Positions 34,064-42,695 of a stretch of DNA of 64,000 nt are shown in pieces. A model generated the notes under the pieces. That model ran no database searches, was not told the origin of the DNA, and saw nothing but the letters and a program-made list of their open reading frames with translations. Position 1 is the stretch's first letter, and each line of letters opens with the position of its first letter. The position numbers and the translations under genes were made by a program. This DNA is from Stutzerimonas stutzeri. GTDB taxonomy: Bacteria; Pseudomonadota; Gammaproteobacteria; Pseudomonadales; Pseudomonadaceae. The stretch covers positions 670,001 to 734,000 of the forward strand of contig NZ_CP046902.1 in NCBI RefSeq assembly GCF_009789555.1. The letters run 5' to 3'.

Positions 34064-35917
34064 ATGCAACGTAAAACCTCTAGGCGAACCTTTGTTAAAG
34101 GCTTGACCGCCGCGGGCCTCCTTGGCGGTCTTGGCTTGTGGAGAGCCCCAGTTTGGGCAGTGAATAGCCCCGGCCAGCCCAGCGTACTAACCGGCACAGA
34201 GTTCGATCTACTGATCGGCGAGACGCCAGTTAACATCACCGGCGCGGCCCGGACGGCAATGACCATCAACGGGACTATTCCAGGGCCGCTTCTACGTTGG
34301 CGTGAAGGGGATACCGTCACGCTGCGAGTCAGGAATAAGCTGAGCGAAGATACATCGATTCACTGGCACGGCATGATCTTGCCGGCCAACATGGATGGCG
34401 TGCCTGGATTGAGCTTCCACGGCATCGCTCCCGATGGCATGTATGTATATAAGTTTCAGGTTAAACAGAACGGAACTTATTGGTACCACAGTCATTCGGG
34501 GCTGCAGGAGCAGGCAGGCGTCTACGGCCCGTTGGTCATCGATGCCAAGGACCCGGAGCCGTTCAGCTATGACCGCGACTACGTGGTGATGTTGACTGAT
34601 TGGACCGATGAGGATCCCGCCCGTGTTCTAGCCAAACTCAAGAAGCAGTCGGATTACTACAACTTCCACAAGCGCACCGTCGGAGACTTTATCAACGACG
34701 TAAGCGAAGACGGCTGGGCGGCCACGATTGCGAATCGGAAAATGTGGGCTCAGATGAAAATGAGTCCCACCGACCTCGCCGACGTAAGCGGCTACACCTA
34801 TACCTATCTAATGAACGGCCAAGCACCCGACGGGAACTGGACCGGTATCTTTAAGCCAGGCGAGAAGCTTCGTCTGCGGTTCATCAACGGCTCGGCCATG
34901 AGCTATTTCGATGTCCGCATTCCAGGGCTGAAGATGACTGTAGTCGCAGCCGACGGCCAATACGTCAACCCAGTTAGCGTCGACGAATTCCGAATTGCCG
35001 TGGCTGAAACCTACGATGTGATTGTCGAGCCTGCGACCGAGGAGGCTTACACGGTCTTCGCTCAATCGATGGACCGCACAGGGTACGCCCGTGGCACGCT
35101 AGCGGTTGCCGAAGGGCTGAGCGCTCCTGTTCCCGAAACCGATCCTCGCCCACTAATCACCATGGACGACATGGGGATGGATCACGGCAGCATGGGCGGT
35201 ATGGCGGGCATGGACCATGGCGGCGGCATGCAGGGCGACATGGGCGCGATGGACCATAGCAACATGTCCGGCATGAACCACGGTGACATGCAGGGGATGG
35301 GCAGCATGGGCGCAATGTCCGGAATGGATCACAGCAAAATGGCTGGGATGTCAGGGATGGACCACTCTGGGATGGCGGGGATGAGCGCAGGTATGCAATC
35401 GCACCCGCCCTCAGAGTCCAATAACCCACTGGTGGACATGCAGACCATGAGCCCGACTCATAGGCTGAACGATCCCGGCATTGGCTTACGAGACAATGGC
35501 CGCCGAGTCCTGACCTATGCCGACCTGAGAAGCACCTTTCCCGATCCGGACGGCCGCGAGCCCAGTCGGACGATCGAACTACATCTGACCGGTCACATGG
35601 AGAAATTCTCCTGGTCATTTGACGGCATAGAGTTCTCTGATTCTGAGCCGCTGCGTCTCAAATATGGCGAGCGGGTACGCATCACTTTGGTCAACGACAC
35701 CATGATGACCCATCCGATTCACCTCCACGGTATGTGGAGCGATCTTGAAGATGAGAATGGGCAGTTCATGGTTCGCAAGCACACGATCGACATGCCTCCC
35801 GGTTCGAAGCGCAGCTACCGCGTAACAGCTGATGCGCTCGGTCGCTGGGCCTATCACTGTCACCTACTGCTTCACATGGAAATGGGCATGTTTCGTGAAG
35901 TCCGAGTGGATGAATAA
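34064..35917 (+). CDS. copA: Periplasmic multicopper oxidase CopA
   Basis: This 617-aa multicopper oxidase of the PcoA/CopA type oxidises Cu(I) in the periplasm. The Tat signal SRRTFVKGL is at residues 5-13. The copper centres are visible as SIHWHGM, YWYHSHSG, HPIHLHGMW and the closing HCHLLLHMEMGM. Residues about 365-445 form a Met/His-rich insert (repeated MDHG, MSGM, MAGM units) that can bind extra copper. ATG 34064 gives the Tat motif. A CopR box precedes it, and the Met/His peptide gene and copB follow within 13 bases. Confidence 0.96.
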   Translation: MQRKTSRRTFVKGLTAAGLLGGLGLWRAPVWAVNSPGQPSVLTGTEFDLLIGETPVNITGAARTAMTINGTIPGPLLRWREGDTVTLRVRNKLSEDTSIHWHGMILPANMDGVPGLSFHGIAPDGMYVYKFQVKQNGTYWYHSHSGLQEQAGVYGPLVIDAKDPEPFSYDRDYVVMLTDWTDEDPARVLAKLKKQSDYYNFHKRTVGDFINDVSEDGWAATIANRKMWAQMKMSPTDLADVSGYTYTYLMNGQAPDGNWTGIFKPGEKLRLRFINGSAMSYFDVRIPGLKMTVVAADGQYVNPVSVDEFRIAVAETYDVIVEPATEEAYTVFAQSMDRTGYARGTLAVAEGLSAPVPETDPRPLITMDDMGMDHGSMGGMAGMDHGGGMQGDMGAMDHSNMSGMNHGDMQGMGSMGAMSGMDHSKMAGMSGMDHSGMAGMSAGMQSHPPSESNNPLVDMQTMSPTHRLNDPGIGLRDNGRRVLTYADLRSTFPDPDGREPSRTIELHLTGHMEKFSWSFDGIEFSDSEPLRLKYGERVRITLVNDTMMTHPIHLHGMWSDLEDENGQFMVRKHTIDMPPGSKRSYRVTADALGRWAYHCHLLLHMEMGMFREVRVDE

Positions 35918-35929
35918 GAGGAACCTTAT

Positions 35930-36232
35930 ATGGGAAATTCTATGAAGCGTAAAACTCTTATCGGCAGCGCTTTTATGTTTAGTTTGCTGGGCGTAATGAA
36001 TATGTCAGCTGCGTTTGCAGAGCAAAAGCATGATCAGCACAAGCAATCATCGGCTTCATCGCAGAATCCAGGCAACAAGCCGGCATCTCAGACACAAGGC
36101 ACCTCTAACTCAAAAATGAACCACGGCGACATGGATCATGGCTCGATGGACCATGGAGAAATGGAGCACGGCAAGATGGATCATGACCCCAAGGCCACTG
36201 ATACTGAGGTGGATTCGCACCATGACCACTAG
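35930..36232 (+). CDS. Met/His-rich secreted peptide, CopB-N-terminus-like
   Basis: This 100-aa protein has a signal peptide (about residues 1-30, ending AFA) and then a Ser/Gln/Asn-rich linker and a block of [17 protein letters not shown] repeats. The repeats resemble those in the N-terminus of CopB encoded next, so it is probably a duplicated or detached copper-binding head. GAGGA lies 8 bases before the ATG at 35930; an in-frame ATG at 35942 is possible. Its stop overlaps the copB start by 11 bases. Confidence 0.75.
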   Translation: MGNSMKRKTLIGSAFMFSLLGVMNMSAAFAEQKHDQHKQSSASSQNPGNKPASQTQGTSNSKMNHGDMDHGSMDHGEMEHGKMDHDPKATDTEVDSHHDH

Positions 36233-37220
36233 ACCTTCTCGCTTTGCTCTGATTGCGCTCGGAGTTTCGTTGAGCGCAGCGGCTGGAGGGACAGCCAACG
36301 CTGCCGAGATGATGGATCACTCGATGCATCAAACCCCTCCTGCTGAGGCAGCTCAAGCCCCTGCATCTTCAGCCAAGCCCGCAGCTAAGAATCATGGCTC
36401 CGGTGGGCAAATGGACCATTCTGCGATGGGTCATGGTGCGATGGACCATAGCACGATGAACCATGGCCAAATGAAGCATGACGATACGCTCGAAATGCCC
36501 GGCATGGTTCATCCCTCGTTCATTCCAGTATTGACCGATGCGGATAGAGAAGCGGCTTTCCCTGGTCTTCAAGGTCATACGGTCCATGACAAGTATCTGG
36601 CCTGGTTCCTTCTGCTAGATCAACTTGAGTACCAGAACGCAAATGAAGGTAGCACCCTCAGTTGGGAAGCTACTGCCTGGGTTGGTGGCGATATCAATCG
36701 GTTCTGGTTTCGCTCGGAAGGTGAGCGAACGAATGGCGTTACTGAAGACGCGGAAATTCAGGCGCTCTACGGGCGTGCCATCAGCCCCTGGTGGGATGTG
36801 GTAGCAGGTGTTCGCCAGGACTTTAAGCCCGAGTCGCCGCAGACGTGGGCGGCTTTAGGCGTCCAGGGGATGGCTCTGTATGGCTTTGAGGCGGAAGCCA
36901 CCGCCTTCGTCGGTGAAGGTGGGCAAACAGCAGCACGTTTTGAAGGCGAGTACGACATTCTCCTCACTAACCGGCTGATCCTCCAACCGACTGCCGAGCT
37001 CAATTTCTATGGCAAGGACGATCCTGCGCGCGGAGTAGGCGCTGGTCTCGCAAACACAGAGGTGGGGCTGCGCCTCCGATACGAAATCGTTCGTGAGTTC
37101 GCACCGTACATCGGCGTCACGTGGAGCCGGGCATACGGTAATACCGCTGATATGGCGAGAGATGACGGCGAAGATCTAGATGAGGCGCGGTTCGTTGCTG
37201 GCATCAGGCTTTGGTTTTAA
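36222..37220 (+). CDS. copB: Outer-membrane copper-resistance protein CopB
   Basis: This 332-aa protein has a signal peptide (residues 1-27, ending ANA), a Met/His-rich N-terminal stretch with MDHSxM repeats (about 30-85), and the C-terminal CopB/PcoB beta-barrel ([15 protein letters not shown] ... FVAGIRLWF). It ends in Phe as outer-membrane barrels do. It binds or stores copper and helps export it. The start ATG 36222 lies inside the end of the preceding peptide gene. Cytochrome c follows by 9 bases. Confidence 0.94.
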   Translation: MTTRPSRFALIALGVSLSAAAGGTANAAEMMDHSMHQTPPAEAAQAPASSAKPAAKNHGSGGQMDHSAMGHGAMDHSTMNHGQMKHDDTLEMPGMVHPSFIPVLTDADREAAFPGLQGHTVHDKYLAWFLLLDQLEYQNANEGSTLSWEATAWVGGDINRFWFRSEGERTNGVTEDAEIQALYGRAISPWWDVVAGVRQDFKPESPQTWAALGVQGMALYGFEAEATAFVGEGGQTAARFEGEYDILLTNRLILQPTAELNFYGKDDPARGVGAGLANTEVGLRLRYEIVREFAPYIGVTWSRAYGNTADMARDDGEDLDEARFVAGIRLWF

Positions 37221-37229
37221 GGACCTTCG

Positions 37230-38039
37230 ATGAAAAGAATAATTATTAGCTTCGCTGCCTTCTGTGCTCTAGGCCTGTTGGTAGTGGCCGGAGTTGTTTT
37301 CTCAGGACTGATTAGCGTTGCCGCGGATGATCCTCATACGGGAGTCGTGCACGCATTCCTGGAAACTGCTCGCAATCGCTCGATTGAGGTTCGCTCCGAA
37401 GACATAGCCGTGCCATCTCTCGACGATGAAGACCAAATCCGCGCCGGGGCGGGGAACTACGACTCGATGTGTGTGGGTTGTCATTTGGCGCCAGGCATGG
37501 CTGAGACCGAGCTAAGCAATGGCCTTTATCCCGCTCCACCCAGCCTGGCTGAAGCGGGGCTATACGATGACCCAGCAAAAACATTTTGGGTCATCAAGCA
37601 TGGCATTAAGGCCACTGGGATGCCCGCGTGGGGTAAAAGCATGGCTGACCCGTACATCTGGGGAATGGTGGCTTTTCTGCAGAAGCTTCCTGAGTTAGAT
37701 GAAGGAGCGTATCGAGCACTCGTTGCGTCTAGCGGTGGTCACCAGCATGGTGGTGGGGAGACCCCAGCTGGGCATAGTGAGCAACACGGCGAGATGGCCT
37801 CGGGCGACCACCATCAGGGCGACAGTGGCGGCTCGGATCACCATGGCTCCAGCAGCACAGGTGGAGCATCCGGCCAATCAGGCTCCGGTCATCATGGTAA
37901 TAACGAAAGCGATGACCATCATGCGTCCGAGGAGCCCCAGGCGGTTGAGCACAGCAATGGCAGTGACAGTGCCGATGCGGAAGGCAAATCCCCTTCAAAA
38001 AACCATGTGCACGCAGACGGGAAGCAACACGAGCACTAA
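37230..38039 (+). CDS. Class I c-type cytochrome with His-rich tail
   Basis: This 269-aa protein has an N-terminal signal or anchor (residues 1-31), one heme-binding CVGCH (Cys81, Cys84, His85) and an axial-Met region GMPAWG. From about residue 172 it ends in a tail very rich in His, Gly, Ser and Asp (repeated DHH, GHH, HEH). Similar cytochromes follow copAB in some copper clusters; the tail may bind copper. It could accept electrons from Cu(I) oxidation by CopA. It is 9 bases after copB. Confidence 0.85.
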   Translation: MKRIIISFAAFCALGLLVVAGVVFSGLISVAADDPHTGVVHAFLETARNRSIEVRSEDIAVPSLDDEDQIRAGAGNYDSMCVGCHLAPGMAETELSNGLYPAPPSLAEAGLYDDPAKTFWVIKHGIKATGMPAWGKSMADPYIWGMVAFLQKLPELDEGAYRALVASSGGHQHGGGETPAGHSEQHGEMASGDHHQGDSGGSDHHGSSSTGGASGQSGSGHHGNNESDDHHASEEPQAVEHSNGSDSADAEGKSPSKNHVHADGKQHEH

Positions 38040-38517
38040 CATCCGGTATATGTGTGCCTATGCGGTTCTGATCGAGGCTCTAAGAAAGGCGGTTCAGCAA
38101 GCAGAGGATCGGCCCTAGGCCATCCTAGTCGACGCAACGGTACCGGAGGGCTTTGCAATTGCTTCCTTCCTAAAAGTTAGGCCGCAAGGCCAGTAACTTA
38201 CCTAGTTAAGCGGCTTGCGCTCCGGCCGTTCCCCAACGAATGCTCCCAGTCGTGGCGACAGGGAGCTCCCTCATTTTCAACTCAATCATCTCGAACAGAC
38301 TAGCGAAGCCGTACAGGCAATCTGACGGCCACATCGCCACCAACTGCGCCCGCAGATCCCCGGTGCGGTTGGACTTACCTTACAACATTGTAATGAGGTT
38401 TTTCGAAACGGGCTCGGTAGGAGCGTGTCGTAATTCAGTGTCTGCTAACAGGCTGATGAGCCATATCGGCCAGTAAGCAAACGACGAAATACAACTATCG
38501 AACCCTGGAGAACGTAA
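38040..38517. other. Intergenic region upstream of the Cys-rich copper protein
   Basis: This 478-base gap holds the perfect CopR palindrome at 38380-38393. I see no coding frame with support; a 78-codon frame at 38240-38476 overlaps the palindrome and is rejected. Confidence 0.5.
38380..38393 (+). promoter_or_regulatory. CopR box upstream of the Cys-rich copper store
   Basis: TTACAACATTGTAA, a perfect TTACA-N4-TGTAA palindrome, 124 bases before the start at 38518. Confidence 0.7.
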
Positions 38518-38847
38518 ATGACAAACTCAATGTTCGCATCCTGTATCCAAGCTTGTTCGAACTGTGCCCTAGTGTGCGAAATGTGCGCCTCTGCTTGCCT
38601 ACGCGAGGATGATGTAAAAATGATGGCTCGCTGCATCGAGCTTGACCGCGACTGCGCGGACATTTGCAGGTTGGCTGCCACACTGATGAGCCGCGAAAGT
38701 GAATATGCTAAGGAGTTCTGCGCCCTTTGCGCCAAGATCTGCCGTGCATGCGGAGAGGAATGCGCGAAGCATGAAATGGATCATTGCCAAGAGTGTGCGA
38801 AGGCGTGCATGAACTGCGCTGAGGAATGTGAGCGAATGGCAGGATAA
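38518..38847 (+). CDS. Four-helix-bundle cysteine-rich copper-storage protein (Csp3-like, DUF326)
   Basis: This 109-aa protein has 19 cysteines, spaced as CxxxCxxC/CxxC units along four helices (CIQACSNCALVCEMCASAC at the start, CAKACMNCAEEC at the end). It has no signal peptide, so it should store Cu(I) in the cytosol as Csp3 proteins do. A CopR box precedes it. A 10-bp G-T-containing hairpin (38864-38894) follows without a T-run. It lies alone between CopB-cytochrome and the decayed SDR gene. Confidence 0.9.
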   Translation: MTNSMFASCIQACSNCALVCEMCASACLREDDVKMMARCIELDRDCADICRLAATLMSRESEYAKEFCALCAKICRACGEECAKHEMDHCQECAKACMNCAEECERMAG

Positions 38848-39225
38848 CATCCGTAACTCACTGCTCTGGCACTACTAAATTGGGAGTGTCAGAGCCCCTC
38901 GAAGAATAAGAAAAGCCATGGTGCGCTTAATGTTCGCGCCTCCATGACATATCGAAAAAGTGCGTACGATACCCGCAACTGCCAAGAGCGAATCAATCCC
39001 TGTCCAGCAGCATTTCATTCCAAAGCGAAATACGATAGTTACGCGCTAGCAACTCTTACTTAGCCACCGATGATCGCCACCGTAACGGTCTATTCTCTTG
39101 CCACTGTCTCCCGATTGAGCGCTGAAAACTAATTGAGTGAATTAGCATGAAAGCTCCTGGCAAAAAGGCGGTCCAACAACAACCAAGCGGGCCATGCGAC
39201 CTTATTTTGCTGGGAGAAAACGAAA
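38848..39225. other. Intergenic region before the SDR remnant
   Basis: This 378-base gap contains the hairpin at 38864-38894 and no further structure or coding frame I can support. Confidence 0.5.
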
Positions 39226-39951
39226 ATGGTTTTGCGAATATTCCCATCGCAGCGATTGGCTTTGCTGCTAGTACTGCTCGCCGTTCTGCAACTCAGTGGC
39301 TGCGCCGTTTCCCCGCGCCTGAAACCAAGCGACCAGCCAAGCGTTGCTCGCAAAACCTTTGTCATCACTGGTGCCTCCAGTGGCTTCGGCCGCGGCGTGG
39401 CGCTCAAGCTTGCCGCTCTGCAAGGCGACGTGGTGCTAGCGGCCCGCCGGACCGACGTGCTCGAAGAACTGGCCGCGCAGATACGCATGGCTGGAGGATC
39501 GGCACTGGTGGTGACCACCGACGTGAGCAACCCGAACGAGATACAGGACTTGGCACGAGCCGCCATCGAGCGTTTCGGCAGGATCGACGTTTGGATTAAC
39601 AACGCTGCGGTCGGAGCGCTGGGTCGTTTCGAGGACGTTCCCGTCGAGGACCATGCGCGGATCGTGGATGTCAATCTTAAGGGCATGATCTATGGCAGCC
39701 ACGCAGCCATGCGCCAGTTCAGAGCTCAAGGCTTCGGCACGCTTGTCAACGTGGGCTCAGTCGAGAGCGAGATACCGCTGGCTTATCATGCCTCCTCCGC
39801 AGCGACCAAAGGTGGCGTCATAAATCTCGGCGCGGCAATCGCTGAGGAGATTCGCCTGAGCGGTAGCGAGACCATCAATGTCGCCACCGTCATGCCCTGG
39901 GCTGTGGACACACCGTTTCTGGGAATCAATTTGCCCTTTCTAGTTCATTGA
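39226..39951 (+). pseudogene. Truncated short-chain dehydrogenase with lost catalytic tyrosine
   Basis: This 241-aa frame begins with a lipoprotein-like signal (LALLLVLLAVLQLSGC) and has the Rossmann motif TGASSGFGRG and the NNAAVG stretch. At the catalytic site it reads YHASSAATKGG, where the family has YHASYAATKAG, so the Tyr of YxxxK is replaced by Ser. The frame stops right after MPWAVDTPF, about 80 residues short of usual length for such proteins, and the last codons overlap the opposite-strand DUF305 gene. It is probably inactive and cut by island rearrangement. Confidence 0.7.
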
Positions 39952-40381
39952 TCAGGGACTTCATTTCTGCGATTTCTCGGCGCTGAGCGTCGATGATTTC
40001 GTCAGCTAACTTGCGGACGCGAGGATCTGAAATCTGAGCTCGTTCACTTGTTAGGATTGCTATGGAATGGTGGGGGATCATGGCCTTCATGTAGTCCGTG
40101 TCGTCTACCGTCGCTTGCCCACGTACAAGCCATAGTGCAATGGTAAAAGCTACTGCACTTCCTGCCAATATCGCTAGGTTTACTGACTTACGCTTATACA
40201 TGTTGAGCATGAATGCGAGCATGACTACTGCCATTACCGCGCCCATCACTAATGCCATCCAAGCGCGAGTCTCGCTCCAAAAAACATGCTCGAACGAGTA
40301 AGTATTTAAGTACATCACGCCATACATAATGATCGTAGACGTGGCTACCATCGCTGCAAAGCGCCAGTAAGACATTTGCAT
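39926..40381 (-). CDS. DUF305 membrane protein
   Basis: This 151-aa protein has three membrane segments (about residues 5-25, 40-60, 70-85) and the C-terminal DUF305 domain with TDYMKAMIPHHSIAILTSERA, the His-His pair being the family hallmark. DUF305 proteins (for example CopM) bind copper and occur in copper clusters. It has its own CopR box 135 bases upstream. Its end overlaps the end of the SDR remnant by 26 bases on the opposite strand. Confidence 0.88.
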   Translation of the reverse strand: MQMSYWRFAAMVATSTIIMYGVMYLNTYSFEHVFWSETRAWMALVMGAVMAVVMLAFMLNMYKRKSVNLAILAGSAVAFTIALWLVRGQATVDDTDYMKAMIPHHSIAILTSERAQISDPRVRKLADEIIDAQRREIAEMKSLINELERAN

Positions 40382-40883
40382 AGTTAGACCTCTTTAATGA
40401 TTGCTGCTGGATCGGCGACTCAACGTGTTCGCGCAGCCCTGCTTAGAAGTGGCTTTCGAATGCTCTCCTAAAAACGGACAAGCCGAAGATGATGAGGTTT
40501 CGATTTTTTGAGAAGCTTACAAAAATGTAATCATCGACCGCTTTAAGACCGGCTTAAAGCGCTGCCAGCGCTGTACTACGCGTAATGTTCCCCTGAACTA
40601 ATCAATCGCTAATAGCTTATAAGCAGACAATACCAACGTCGCGCTATGGACCACTGCGCGAAAGAGCGGGCCCACTAAGATGGCCTTCAAGCCTTGAGAC
40701 CCGACTACTCGGCTTAGCAAGCCCAAAGAGTTATCGTGAGCAATAGAACACTCGGAGAGAACAATTCAGCACCAGCATATGCCACGTTCTTGTCGAGTGT
40801 GACCGCAGGGTTAGTATTCGCACATTAGATGTGTGGCGGCTAAGACGGCTGGGTGTAGCTGGCTCCAAAACTGAGCGGCGAGG
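40382..40883. other. Intergenic region between DUF305 gene and the ATP-grasp unit
   Basis: This 502-base gap contains the perfect CopR box at 40517-40530 for the DUF305 gene. The rest shows no coding frame, repeat or terminator that I can support. Confidence 0.5.
40517..40530 (-). promoter_or_regulatory. CopR box upstream of the DUF305 gene
   Basis: TTACAAAAATGTAA, identical to the copA box, 135 bases before the start at 40381. It and its flank CTTACAAAAATGTAATCA repeat the sequence before copA. Confidence 0.7.
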
Positions 40884-41177
40884 TTATTCTGTCCAAGCCG
40901 CGCCTTTCGTGGCGCGCGGGACCTCACTCACTTTGAAACAACAGACCTTCGATTCGATCATGTTCTTCCGGTGTTGGCAGGGCAGATGAGTCAACATTGC
41001 CAATACTATTTGGCTGACCATTTCTGGTGGGCCAACTTCAGGGTGGTAGGCGCCATCTGCGTCGAAAGCAACCCAGCCGTACAATTCTCGGATGACTTCG
41101 GAAGGATGGCCATCTTCCATTGCCACATACCAGTCCGCCAATCGGAAACGCTTACCGGCAAGCTTAGAAGTAGCCAT
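40884..41177 (-). CDS. 97-aa frame overlapping the ATP-grasp gene, unknown
   Basis: From ATG 41177 this frame encodes MATSKLAGKRFRLADWYVAM and further sequence with normal amino-acid makeup (ELYGWVAFDADGAYHPEVG). It overlaps the last 172 bases of the ATP-grasp frame. Coding-like text also continues upstream of the ATG in this frame (LPHPLYLALVRAE), so a frameshift inside one longer gene is as likely as two overlapping genes. There is no clear ribosome site. The family is not recognised. Confidence 0.45.
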   Translation of the reverse strand: MATSKLAGKRFRLADWYVAMEDGHPSEVIRELYGWVAFDADGAYHPEVGPPEMVSQIVLAMLTHLPCQHRKNMIESKVCCFKVSEVPRATKGAAWTE

Positions 41178-42589
41178 TTCGGCTCGAACCAGCGCCAGAT
41201 ATAGCGGGTGCGGCAGTTCTCTACGGCGCCGGTTTCGTCGAGCAAGAACGTGAACGAGGCGTGCGACCGTTGCTCTGTAGAACCGGCTCGCTCCTCTTCC
41301 TCGCCTAAGGTAAAAACGGGAGCAAAACCGCCCCCCTCTGTTCTGAAGTTGGTCGTCTGGCCTTGGTAGACCCTGGCAGCGTTCCACTGCACCTCGCCAG
41401 CATAAGCGTAAGCGCGCAGATCAAACTTCATCGATCGTACCTGAGGGTCGGCGACGATTCTACGCTCGCCAGGAGCTACAAGGGACTGGGCCACGTAGTT
41501 TCCGCCAACGATTTCTTCCCAAACGCGCTTGGTGAGCTTGTCTCCTCGGTATGCACCGCGACTACCATACCCGCTGACAGGCTTGAAAAAGAGGCTACGG
41601 CGGTTTTGCCACAGGTGCTCTGCATTACCATGCTCGACAGGAACGGTAAGCGGGACGTATTGGGCCAATACGGTTCGGATTTGCTGATCAACGCTAATCT
41701 CTTCCAAAAAACGTGCGTTGGTTAGGTCAACCAACCTGCGTTTGTCGGCGTAAAGGGCATAGGCCTGAGGGTGTGGCGTTACCGTCACGACATCAGCCAA
41801 ATAAGCGCTGCGCAGCGCGCTGCAATTGTCGCCTTCCAGATAGAAATCGGTGAGTCGGTTGTAGACGAGATCCACAGGCTTTCCGTCGACCAAGAGGGAC
41901 TCGTTGTGAAAGGCCAGATCGGCTGGGTCTGCGATTAGGCAGTCGATTCCTGCTGACTCGAATAACCGCTGAAAAAGAAGGAACTCCGGATACAGATATT
42001 GGGCTTGTGGGCTTTCATCCAAGATCACCACGCGCGTGAGCGGACGTTGCTCGCCGCTCGTAGACCATTCCTGGGCGAACATATCCAGAATCGAACGCTC
42101 GAAGCCGCCGGGTCCATCCTGACCTGGCGAAAGCCCGACTACGCCGCTGCAACAACTACGCTGCGCGCGGGCGAGCAATACGTTTAGCATCGCTCCGCCC
42201 GCATTTGTGTTTATTTCGATGAGCCCAAGCTTGTCATCATCCAGATGGAAGTCGTAGCCAAAGAAGACGCCGCGCGCACCCCGAGGATCATGTCGTGCAA
42301 TAGGAGGTGCAGAATCCAGAGCATGCTCACGCCAACCGGGCGAACTCACGGTCTGCTCGATGGCCTGAATAACCTCATTAACCTGGCGCAGCCGCAAGGA
42401 TGAAACAAAGACCGGTCGTGCTGCAAACACATGGGGGCAACGTGACTTCAATAGCTCCGACAGCTCTGAATTCCCAAGCTGTTCGGTCAATGAGTTTACG
42501 AGCGCAGCTTGATCTAGGCTTACGCAGAAGCACGCTTCGTTGAGCGCTGCGGCTGTCGAACCGCATTTTCTTGATGAGGACGCTTGCAC
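41006..42589 (-). CDS. ATP-grasp family protein of the copper island
   Basis: This 527-aa frame starts at GTG 42589, six bases after a perfect GGAGG. It carries ATP-grasp features: LIEINTNAGGAMLN near residue 130, a Lys/Gly-rich nucleotide-binding region FKPVSGYGSRGAYRGDK, and the late motif RVYQGQTTNFRTEGGGF. Such proteins join a carboxylate to an amine or thiol. The product is unknown. The last 60-odd residues lack family character and overlap another frame, so a frameshift near 41230 is possible. It lies 106 bases after copS and may be co-transcribed with it. Confidence 0.75.
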   Translation of the reverse strand: MQASSSRKCGSTAAALNEACFCVSLDQAALVNSLTEQLGNSELSELLKSRCPHVFAARPVFVSSLRLRQVNEVIQAIEQTVSSPGWREHALDSAPPIARHDPRGARGVFFGYDFHLDDDKLGLIEINTNAGGAMLNVLLARAQRSCCSGVVGLSPGQDGPGGFERSILDMFAQEWSTSGEQRPLTRVVILDESPQAQYLYPEFLLFQRLFESAGIDCLIADPADLAFHNESLLVDGKPVDLVYNRLTDFYLEGDNCSALRSAYLADVVTVTPHPQAYALYADKRRLVDLTNARFLEEISVDQQIRTVLAQYVPLTVPVEHGNAEHLWQNRRSLFFKPVSGYGSRGAYRGDKLTKRVWEEIVGGNYVAQSLVAPGERRIVADPQVRSMKFDLRAYAYAGEVQWNAARVYQGQTTNFRTEGGGFAPVFTLGEEEERAGSTEQRSHASFTFLLDETGAVENCRTRYIWRWFEPKWLLLSLPVSVSDWRTGMWQWKMAILPKSSENCTAGLLSTQMAPTTLKLAHQKWSAK

Positions 42590-42695
42590 GTGAAACCTCC
42601 AGAACCAAATATACAGGTACGAAAGCCTTGGCCTCCTCCGGTTCAGCCGGGCATTTGTATAAGCGTAGATCAGCGTCGTTGCCAGCACTTTGCCA

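Noticed and set aside
35158..35400. Repeated ATGGACCA/GGCATG units in copA, considered as a repeat array
   Set aside because: They encode the Met/His-rich copper-binding insert of CopA and are irregular, so not CRISPR or a mobile repeat.
38240..38476. 78-codon frame before the Cys-rich protein
   Set aside because: It covers the CopR palindrome and has no recognisable features.
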